From: Bacteroidetes bacterium SW_9_63_38
Lineage (GTDB): Bacteria > Bacteroidota > Rhodothermia > Rhodothermales > Salinibacteraceae
NCBI GenBank assembly: GCA_003022435.1
Contig: PXUA01000001.1
Location: 124,001 to 188,000, forward strand
Direction: 5' to 3'
DNA: 64,000 nucleotides
Each line of letters begins with the position of its first letter. The stretch's first letter is position 1. The notes under the pieces were generated by a model. That model saw only the letters and a list, made by a program, of their open reading frames with translations, ran no database searches and was not told the DNA's origin. Below are positions 27,183-34,828 of this stretch, piece after piece. The translations under genes and the position numbers were made by a program.

Positions 27183-27518
27183 ATAGGCGCCCGATATCCA
27201 ATAAAAACGAGGCGAGAACTACTCAACTCGATCCCTACATGCGCCACGTCCAGAGATCCTCGCCTCCTTCCTTCGAAGAGCAGGAACGATTCGGCCAGGA
27301 CCTCTGCACGGAGAAGGGTGCCCTCAGGCCCCCTCTTCCTTCGGCAATGCGCCCAGCAATCCTCCTCTCCGTCGCCCTCGCGCCCTGTTTGCCCCGTCAC
27401 GCTCATAAAAGTCCCTACGAGTTCGCTCCCCTGCAGCCGTCACTGCCCTTAATGTCGGTACTCGCCATTCACCGGCTCCCGAGGCCCACGGAAAATGTCG
27501 TGGATCGTCGAAGCGGAA
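27183..27518. other. Intergenic, nothing recognised
   Basis: This 336-base stretch lies between the start of the NTF2-like gene and the 3' end of the next leftward gene. I see no conserved reading frame, RNA or repeat. Confidence 0.5.
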
Positions 27519-27950
27519 TCAAGCCGAAGCTGTCGAATGGGAGTTTTCGGGGGACTCACTCGGTGGATGCAACACCTCTTTCCCGTGGTGCGGCACGTTC
27601 GCGGTGCGCCGGAGATAATGACGGACGAGACCAATCTCCTCCGGATCCATGCCCGAAAAGTCCGGCTCTGCCCCGTTGACGGCTCTGATTTTGTACGTGA
27701 AGTAGCGCGTGGACTCGTCGGTTCCGAAAGGGAAGCTAGAAAATACATCTCCGGCGCTGGGGTCGTCCGTAGAAACGCGGAGACGCTCCAGCTGGTAGTC
27801 CCCTTCATCAAACGCTTCCGCGCAGGCCCGACGTACGCGACGCTGCTTCCGCCACGCCGGATGCAAATACCACTCGTAAAGGAGCCCCCCTCCGAAGACA
27901 ACGAGAAAGGCCCCAACGACAGTGGTCAAAAATGAGACCGAGCCCAGCAT
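27519..27950 (-). CDS. Hypothetical membrane-anchored protein
   Basis: This 143-residue protein starts MLGSVSFLTTVVGAFLVVFG with one N-terminal helix to about residue 28. A positively charged stretch follows (WRKQRRVRRACAEAF), then a soluble domain containing YQLERLRVSTDDPSAGDVF and ESTRYFTYKIRAVNGAEPD. The C-terminus is low complexity (PPSESPENSHSTASA). The layout suggests an inner-membrane anchor with a cytoplasmic domain. I do not recognise a family, and it has no obvious operon partner. The gap downstream of it holds an unusually AT-rich patch near 28020-28075. Confidence 0.6.
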   Translation of the reverse strand: MLGSVSFLTTVVGAFLVVFGGGLLYEWYLHPAWRKQRRVRRACAEAFDEGDYQLERLRVSTDDPSAGDVFSSFPFGTDESTRYFTYKIRAVNGAEPDFSGMDPEEIGLVRHYLRRTANVPHHGKEVLHPPSESPENSHSTASA

Positions 27951-28197
27951 GGGGGAAGAGAGGGAACTCAGGAAGGGTTAGACTTGCTGGTCCCAAAATA
28001 CTTCACAAATTCGGGATGTTAGTCTCGACCGAACAATGTTTTTAAGTAAATAATCATTGCAATAATATCAAGGAGAGCAGTCTCCCGACGTTTAGAATGC
28101 CCAATCAAATGTCGTCTCCCCCTTGCAGCTGGGTTCGGAGCTTTTTGGGTTGGGGAGCCAAACCGGAAATGCGAGCTTCCCCGAAAGCTGCACGCTC

Positions 28198-30376
28198 TTA
28201 CGCGGATTGCGTTCCATTGGCGAGCGGCTTCACCGCCCTCACCATGTCGTGTCCCTCTCCCCGCACGAGGTCGAAGCCGAGCTTCTCGCACACGCGCTGC
28301 ATGGCCCGATTCTGATCCAGGATGTCGGCCGTGATGGGGTCGAGTCCCTCATTTCCCCCAACCTGCACGAGGCGCCGTAACAGCTCGGTACCGATGCCTT
28401 CCTCCTGAAACTCATCAACCACAATCATCCCGAACTCAGCCTCCCGGCCGCCCGGCTGCTGGGTGAGGCGGGCGGCTCCAATAATTTCCTTCTCGCCTTC
28501 CTCCGTCGTCCGCTCGGCCACCAGGGTCATCTCGCGGTCGTAGTCGATGAAGCAAATACGGGCCAGGCGCTCGTGGGCCACGCGCTGCTCCAGCTGCATG
28601 AGGCTGGCGTAGCGCAGGTAGACGCTCCGCTCCGACAACCGCTTGTGGAGGGTCACCAGCTTCGGCTCGTCCTCGAGACGAATAGGCCGAATCGTCACCT
28701 CCTCCCCGCTCCGCATGGTGTGCGCCCCCACGTACTGCCGCGGATACGGACGAATGGCCGGCGTCGGAAGGTCTTCCTCGTCCTTCTCGTAGGGATGGAG
28801 CACGACACGTGCATCGAGGGCTAGGAGTCCATCGTCCCCCGGCCGCGCCAGCAGCGGATTCACGTCGATCTCCTTCACCCGCGGCTGCTTCCACCACCAG
28901 CTGACTAAACCGCACCAGCAGCGTCTCCAGCGCCGCCAGGTCGACCGGCGTGCGGCCCCGCACGCCCTTCAGCGCCTCGTAGATCTTGGTCTGCTCCATC
29001 ATCCGGCGGGCCAGTGTCGTGTTAAGCGGCGGCAGACCGAGCGCCCGGTCCTCGTACACCTCCACGAGTTGCCCTCCGGATCCAAAGAGCAGCACCGGCC
29101 CGAACTGGGCGTCCATGCTGCTGCCGATGATAAGCTCGTAGCCGTCGCTCCGATCAATCATCGGCTGCACGGTCACCCCGTCGAAGCCGTCCGCGGCGGC
29201 CACCTCCAGCGTCTCCGCATACCGCTCCGGGTCGGCGTCGCCCAGAATGTCAACGGGATTGCTGTGACTCCAGGCCCCCGGCAAAATCTTGTCGAAGTCG
29301 TCGAGGGCGTCGGACGAGAGGGGCGTCAGCCCCCCCCCGCCGTCGATCAGCGCGTCGGTGGCGAGCACACCCGGCCCGCCCGCATTCGTGAGAATCGTGA
29401 GCCGCGGTCCTTCCGGACGCGGCTGCTTCCCCAGCACCTCGGCCATGTAGAAGAGGTCGTTAATGTCGTCCACGCGCAATACCCCCGATCGGCGGAAGGC
29501 CGCGTTCAGCACCGCATCGCTGCCGGTGAGAGTGCCGGTGTGAGACGCCGCCGCCTCGGCGGCCGCGTCCGTCCGCCCGGCCCTGATGACGATGATGGGC
29601 TTGCTTTGCGCCACGTCCCGCGCCGCCGACAAAAATGAGCGCGCGTTGCTGATCGACTCCATGTAGAGCACAATGCTCTCGGTCTTGGGATCATCGCCCA
29701 AGTAGGTGATCATGTCTCCCCAGTCCACGTCCGGCATCGACCCGATGGAGACAAATGCACTGAAGCCTACGTTCTCGCGAAAGCTCCAGTCCAGAATCGA
29801 CGTGAGCAGCGCGCCGCTCTGGCTCACGAACGCGACGTTTCCTTCCTGCACCATCGAGCCCGCAAACGTAGCGTTGAGTCCGTTCGGGGGGCGCATCACG
29901 CCGAGGCAGTTGGGGGCCACGATCCGAATGTCGTACTTCTCCGCCCGTGCTCTGACCTCCCGCTCCAGTTCGGCCCCCTCCTCCCCAACTTCTCGAAAGC
30001 CGGCCGACACGATAATGAGGCCGTCCACGCCCGCCTCGCCGCACTCCTCCACGAGGCCGGGCACGGTGGCTGCCGGGGTGGCAATAACGGCCAGGTCCAC
30101 GTCGTCGTCCACCTCGTCGATGCTGCTGTAGGCCTCGATGCCGAGGACGCTCTCCCGCTTCGGATTGATCGGAAAGATGGTGCCGCCGAACGGATTGCTC
30201 ACCAGGTTCCAGAGCAGCGTGCGGCCTACACTCCCGGGCTCCTCACTGGCCCCGATCACCGCTACACTGTCGGGGTTGAAGATGGCGTCGAGGGGCTGCC
30301 GGCGGGGCGCGACGAGGTCGTAGGACGGATCGCCCGATGGAGGTGCATCGGCAGGAGCATCGGAGGTGTTGGGCAT
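28198..30376 (-). pseudogene. ADP-forming acyl-CoA synthetase fused to GNAT acetyltransferase (PatZ-like), internally deleted and frameshifted
   Basis: The protein starts [15 protein letters not shown] and has a CoA-binding domain ([20 protein letters not shown], from about residue 30) and a succinyl-CoA-ligase-like domain with [17 protein letters not shown] and the phospho-His region [14 protein letters not shown]. At about residue 399, [10 protein letters not shown] runs straight into [17 protein letters not shown], the C-terminal part of the ATP-grasp domain. About 160-170 residues are missing compared with PatZ-type proteins near 890. A second lesion, one extra base near 28889, breaks the frame within [17 protein letters not shown]. 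The last 226 residues hold the rest of the ATP-grasp tail and a GNAT domain ([34 protein letters not shown]). A separate GNAT polypeptide could still be made. Confidence 0.85.
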
Positions 30377-30881
30377 CGTCGGCTGCTGCTATTGAGGGAC
30401 AGGCAAGGTAGCCACGGATCGGGCAGGGTACTGGGCGCGGGCTGTCATTTCAACGTCCCGGCATCTCTCCCAAGCAGTTCACGTCCCTTGCAAGCCCTCC
30501 TGAGACGCTCGTCATTTCGATCCTCCCACACGGCAGGCAACCCCTCCGATAGATGAAGGCGCCCCGTCCGCAGCGCACCCCCTTCGATGACGTCCCCGGC
30601 AAAAAGAGACGATCTGTCCCCCGCCGGGGATCGTTCGGTAACAGTTCACCGAGCAGAAAACCCAGTTCTGCACCCACATCCGGACGACGACCAAGACCGA
30701 GATCAGCCGCATCGCCAACCAGATTCGAGAGACAGTTCAGCAAACGCCGGTATGCCTAAACGTCCAACGAGCAGATGCATCCCGGTCCCTAACCGGCTAC
30801 GCCTTCCAGAAAATATGCGTGCTCGGAGATCCGACGACGGTAGCGCATTAGACGAAGCCTCTCCCCCCGACTCCCTCACGC
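30377..30881. other. Intergenic, small palindrome only
   Basis: The 505-base gap between the acyl-CoA synthetase start and the HerA-like gene's 3' end has no convincing gene. CAGAAAACCCAGTTCTG at 30654-30670 resembles the palindromes in rnpB and before hprK. Confidence 0.5.
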
Positions 30882-32570
30882 TCAGTAGAACAAATCCTCC
30901 ATCTCCTCGTCGGGATCGGCCTCGGCGTCAGCGTCGCCCATCGTCGCCGGATGACTCCGTAGAGCGTCGTAGAAGTCCTGGTCGTACGTGCGGGTCTTGA
31001 CCACAATGGGCATGGGCACCGCGTGGCCCAGCAGGAGGGCCTGCTGCTGCGCGTCGAGGGAGGCGAGGATTTCGCGGAGCGAGGACGCGTCGCTCGTGCC
31101 CACGAGGGCGGCGCCGATGTCCTTGTCGTCGCTCAGCTTGGCCACCATCTTGGTCCCGATCTGGCTGAGCACCTCCTCGTCGATGGCGCTCGGGCGCTGG
31201 TCCACCACCAGCAGGCTCACGAAGAACTTCCGCATCTCGCGCGCAATCTTGCCGAACGGGGTCTCGTGCGCAATGTCCGGCGACAGGAATTTGTGCGCCT
31301 CCTCGATCGTAATCATGAGGGGCTGCGGCTTGTCGGCCGCGTTCTGGGTCTGCCGGTAGCGGTTCGTCTTCTCCTCGTAGGCCCGCCGGATGCGGCGCGT
31401 GAGGGCGTTGGCCACCAGCAGGTACACCCGCAGGTCGTCGTGCCGCCCGAACTCCAGCACCACGGACTTTCCGCCGTCCAGGGTTTCGAGGAGAGCGTCC
31501 AGCACATCGTAGTCGTCCGGCGACGGCTGGGTGGTAAAGAAGTCGTACTCCTGGAACGGCGCCAGCTTGCGGCGAAGCGCCTCGATCGAGTTCTTGTGGG
31601 CGCCCGTCTCGTCGGCGAGGTGCTCGAAGTCGTCGGTGGTCTGCGCCTCCAGGAGCGTGGTGAGCCACTGGTCCCCGTACTGGTTCTTGAGCAGGTAGCT
31701 GCTCTCGGCGGCCGTCGCGTTGAGGTTGAGCGTGTCCCGGAGCGGCAGGATGTCGGCCGGCTGGATCTGGTCGGCGTGGAGGTGCACCTCGTGGTCGGGG
31801 TTGTGGCCGCGGTCGCGGGTGGTCGACGGATCGAGGGAGAAGAGGCTGACCTTGCTCGGAAACAGGTCGCGCAATCCCTTCACGAACGTCGCCTGCCCGT
31901 CGTCCCCCTCCGCCTGGCTCCCGTAGCCGTACTCGGAGTGCATGTCGAACACGAGGTTCACCGCGCGCCCCGTGACGATCGTCCCCGCCAGCAGCAGGCG
32001 CGTGAGAAACGTTTTTCCGGTCCCCGTCTTGCCGAAAATCGCGTTCGACCGCTCCGAAAACTTCGAGAGGTCAATGCAAACGGGACTCTCCTCCATGCCG
32101 ATGGGATGCCCCACGTGGAAATAGGTGCGGCCGTCCTCCCACGTCTCATCGCCGAACACGCGCGCCACGTCGTCGGCCTCCGCCTGCGCCACCGGCGAGA
32201 AGTGCGCCGGGATGGTCTTCACCGATTTGGGCTCCTCGTCCGATAGCTCCGGATGCTCCTCGTTCGGCATCATGAGCATCGGCTTGAGCTGCACGGTGAC
32301 GTAGGTGCCGGACCCCTGCATCACCTCGCGCAGCAGGTCGTCGGACGGGTCGGGCGGGTTGAGCAGAATCTGCTCGTTGGCCGCCTCCAACTCCACGTCC
32401 GTAATCATGCAGAAGAAGTCGTGCTGCTCCCCCTGAATGACGACGAACGTGCCCGCCACCACATCCTCCACCGACTCGCGCGGGTCGAGCTTCATCTCGA
32501 TGCCTTCGTTCAGCGAGCCGTGCGTGATGACGCCGATGTGCTCGCTCCGAAGGGCGGATTCTTCAAACAT
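30882..32570 (-). CDS. HerA-like ATPase (DUF87, FtsK/HerA superfamily)
   Basis: This 562-residue hexameric-type ATPase has an N-terminal beta-barrel (HAS-barrel-like; GTFVVIQGEQHDFFCMITDV) and a motor domain. Walker A is NAIFGKTGTGKTFLTRLLL at about residue 182, followed by NLVFDMHSEYGYGSQ. Walker B is LMITIEEAHKFLSP near 420, and LLVVDQRPSAIDEEVLSQIG carries the sensor and arginine-finger region. HerA proteins work with the nuclease NurA in DNA end resection, or with other nucleases in defence systems. No NurA or other nuclease is adjacent here, so the role is open. It appears to be a single-gene unit on the minus strand. Confidence 0.9.
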   Translation of the reverse strand: MFEESALRSEHIGVITHGSLNEGIEMKLDPRESVEDVVAGTFVVIQGEQHDFFCMITDVELEAANEQILLNPPDPSDDLLREVMQGSGTYVTVQLKPMLMMPNEEHPELSDEEPKSVKTIPAHFSPVAQAEADDVARVFGDETWEDGRTYFHVGHPIGMEESPVCIDLSKFSERSNAIFGKTGTGKTFLTRLLLAGTIVTGRAVNLVFDMHSEYGYGSQAEGDDGQATFVKGLRDLFPSKVSLFSLDPSTTRDRGHNPDHEVHLHADQIQPADILPLRDTLNLNATAAESSYLLKNQYGDQWLTTLLEAQTTDDFEHLADETGAHKNSIEALRRKLAPFQEYDFFTTQPSPDDYDVLDALLETLDGGKSVVLEFGRHDDLRVYLLVANALTRRIRRAYEEKTNRYRQTQNAADKPQPLMITIEEAHKFLSPDIAHETPFGKIAREMRKFFVSLLVVDQRPSAIDEEVLSQIGTKMVAKLSDDKDIGAALVGTSDASSLREILASLDAQQQALLLGHAVPMPIVVKTRTYDQDFYDALRSHPATMGDADAEADPDEEMEDLFY

Positions 32571-32740
32571 AACGGCTCCGTGCGTGAAGCGAGAGACAGT
32601 GAACGACCCGTGGGGGTGATCTCGAAAGGCGGAAGCGTATGAGTGAAGACGGATACTGGGGCGAACCCGGCCTCCCGGACGCTACTTTTTGTTGTCCCGG
32701 CCCGACGCCCAATCTCATCTGGTCGTTGTGAGATAATTTC

Positions 32741-32998
32741 TTACCCCGTGCGCGATGCCTGCTGCTCACCGTTGGTGGACTCGGACGGGGGCGACGGTTC
32801 CTCGGCCGCCCGGCGCGTCAGAAAGAGGCCGAGGGCCACCAGCAAAATTTCGCCGACAAGGCCGAACAGAAACCGGCGCGTCATGCTCTTCAGCACGCGC
32901 GGGAGGAGCCGAATGGCAGCGTAGAAGCCGAGCATCCCAAGCAGCCCCTGCACCAGACGCGTGAACCAGCCGGATGTCGTAGACGAGAACTGGAACAT
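32741..32998 (-). CDS. Small hypothetical membrane protein (85 aa)
   Basis: The ATG at 32998 gives MFQFSSTTSGWFTRLVQGLL; a TTG at 33010 would add four residues. There are two hydrophobic segments (about residues 13-32 and 46-62) joined by a basic loop (RVLKSMTRRF). An acidic/polar tail follows (RRAAEEPSPPSESTNGEQQ). No family is recognised. The bias of the tail towards acidic and polar residues fits a halophile protein. Confidence 0.55.
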   Translation of the reverse strand: MFQFSSTTSGWFTRLVQGLLGMLGFYAAIRLLPRVLKSMTRRFLFGLVGEILLVALGLFLTRRAAEEPSPPSESTNGEQQASRTG

Positions 32999-33335
32999 GA
33001 TGGCAACCAATCTGATGGGGATGACGACGGCAGCGTCCCTCCTGAACCCCAGCCCCGTTGTTTAGATCGACTCGACCGCTCTGAGGATCCCTGCTCCACA
33101 CGAACAAGCGGTTTTCCCCTGCTGCCTTGTATTCTTTGAACGGATTCCCGGGCGGCAGACAATCCGGCCCCGTTCTTGCTCCACCGTTGTATCCTCTGAG
33201 AACCATCAGTTTCCCAACTTCTAACGCGAGCTCGTTACAATACTTCCTCCCTGTTTCCAACCATTGTCCGTCACCTCTCAGGGGGCTTCTCGTGAGTTGG
33301 GGCCGTCATGAGAAGTCGCCTCGACGCCCAGTCCC
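32999..33335. other. Intergenic, nothing recognised
   Basis: About 337 bases between two divergent genes. No repeats, hairpins with T runs or RNA motifs were seen. Confidence 0.5.
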
Positions 33336-34043
33336 ATGTACACTCGTTCCCGCAGGCGATCCCTTCACTCCGTACTTCTGCTGAGCTGTCTTGCCCTGGG
33401 GCTCCTTCTCGCGCTTCCTGTACAGGCCCGGGCCGTCCAGCCCGACGTGGGGCCTCCGCGGACGGTCGCGGGCGTGCACGTCGATGAGGACGCCGGCATT
33501 CTCTCAGCACCGGAGGAGCTGTTGCTTCGCCACCTCGCAGCTACGATGATTCCTCTCCCCGATACGGTGCGCATCCGGGTCGACTCGGTGCACTACGGCA
33601 TCTACTCTCCGATCAAAGGACAGATCGTGCTTCTGAGCAACGACCGGTTCCGCGCCCCAAATGACCTGGACCGGACCGATCCGTACCTATACGGACGAGC
33701 CCCCGCCACCCGAACGGAGGTTGGGGTTCCGAACCCGAAATACACGCACACACTCGCCCATGAGGTTGCTCACTACCTGGGTCCGCAACTGGAGACATCG
33801 GCCCCGCGGCCTGCCTGGGGCACAGCTCGCTCGATACGGGAGCGCCGGCGCGCCCAGGAGATCGAAGCGGAACTGATCGCGGCGGTGCTCGAAGAGATGG
33901 CCTTCGGGATGCGCCCGTCCGACCTGGGCTACCCCGACTCGGTCCGTGTAACGGGCGTCGGTCCTCGCAGCACTCGCCGCCTTTTCGAGGAGTATCAGGG
34001 CCTCATAGCCGACAACTGGCGCCTGACGACGGTCGGGCTGTAA
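33336..34043 (+). CDS. Secreted protein with HExxH metallopeptidase motif
   Basis: This 235-residue protein has a signal peptide (MYTRSRRRSLHSVLLLSCLA, cleavage near VQARA). The central part has IVLLSNDRFRAPNDLDRTDP. The motif HTLAHEVAHYLG at about residue 145 fits the zinc-binding HExxH helix, and a downstream EIEAELIAAVLEE could supply the third (Glu) ligand as in gluzincins. Short secreted zincins of this kind are not assigned to a family I can name. A peptidase role is an inference from the motif. The gene stands alone, with the cNMP-binding gene converging from the right. Confidence 0.68.
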   Translation: MYTRSRRRSLHSVLLLSCLALGLLLALPVQARAVQPDVGPPRTVAGVHVDEDAGILSAPEELLLRHLAATMIPLPDTVRIRVDSVHYGIYSPIKGQIVLLSNDRFRAPNDLDRTDPYLYGRAPATRTEVGVPNPKYTHTLAHEVAHYLGPQLETSAPRPAWGTARSIRERRRAQEIEAELIAAVLEEMAFGMRPSDLGYPDSVRVTGVGPRSTRRLFEEYQGLIADNWRLTTVGL

Positions 34044-34105
34044 TCTGAAGACCCGTACGGCCGTCTCGCGTCTTCATTTCTGCTCGTGATGCCCCGTACT
34101 CTCCC

Positions 34106-34705
34106 TCAGGACAGCGGGGGGGCGTCCTCCTCCATCCGTCCCGCCGCCTCCGCGTACACGTCCAGCGCCGCGTCGCGTCCCGCCCGCTCCTTCAGAAGCC
34201 GAACGGCCTCCACGTGCTGAACGGTCACCCGACGGGCCAGCGCCATCACGATCTCCGTTCCGGCCTTCGGGTAGCGGCGCATGACGTTCTTGAGGTCCGG
34301 CCGGAAAAACCCAAGCACGCGTGCCTCCGTTACCGTTTCGGCTGTTTCGAGGCGCCGAAAGTCGCCGAGAATCGAGAGCTCTCCGAACATGTCGTTGGGG
34401 GCCAACTCCCGAAGCTCACGATTCCGCCCGGACTCCGGGTCGCTGACCAGACGCACCTGTCCCGACTCCACCACATAGAGACCGAGGCCGGGGTCCCCCT
34501 CGTAGTAGAGCGACTCCCCACGCCGGTAGGTCCGCCGGTGCGTCGCCGCCGCCATCGCATGCAGCGCCCTCGACGAAAGGTGCCCCAGAGCGGGCACCGC
34601 CTGCAGGATGTCCGCCACCTCTCGGATTTGCGGATCGAGACGGCGCTGAAACAACCGCCGATACAACCGCCCCCCCGCCCGCAAAAAGCTCCGAAACGTC
34701 GACAT
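34106..34705 (-). CDS. Cyclic nucleotide-binding domain protein
   Basis: This 199-residue protein has an N-terminal helix (MSTFRSFLRAGGRLYRRLFQ) and a cNMP-binding domain from about residue 35 to 150. The domain begins VPALGHLSSRALHAMAAATH, then RRGESLYYEGDPGLGLYVVE and SGQVRLVSDPESGRNRELRE. The phosphate-binding-cassette region is NDMFGELSILGDFRRLETAE. No C-terminal HTH is visible, only a helix (RRVTVQHVEAVRLLKERAGR). It is therefore unlikely to be a Crp-type DNA-binding regulator, and more likely senses a nucleotide or membrane signal for a partner. The ATG at 34705 is preferred over 34789, whose extension reaches into short repeats. Confidence 0.85.
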   Translation of the reverse strand: MSTFRSFLRAGGRLYRRLFQRRLDPQIREVADILQAVPALGHLSSRALHAMAAATHRRTYRRGESLYYEGDPGLGLYVVESGQVRLVSDPESGRNRELRELAPNDMFGELSILGDFRRLETAETVTEARVLGFFRPDLKNVMRRYPKAGTEIVMALARRVTVQHVEAVRLLKERAGRDAALDVYAEAAGRMEEDAPPLS

Positions 34706-34781
34706 AACGATCAGACCACCAAACCGGAAAGAACCAATACGTCCGCAAAGGTAACCAACACCGCTCCAAACCCGAAAGCCC

Positions 34782-34820
34782 ACGCTCAACGCAAAACGCT
34801 CAACGCAAAACGCTCAACGC
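34782..34820. repeat. 14-bp tandem repeat, 2.8 copies
   Basis: ACGCTCAACGCAAA is repeated head to tail just upstream of the cNMP-binding gene, next to the 3' end of the D15-like gene. The motif CAACGC is also the core of the array at 55763. Confidence 0.85.
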
Positions 34821-34828
34821 GAAGCCCT

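Noticed and set aside
28019-28080. AT-rich patch and the frame ending LLDIIAMIIYLKTLFGRD as a transposase tail
   Set aside because: Too short to identify, and no inverted repeats or target duplications were seen around it.
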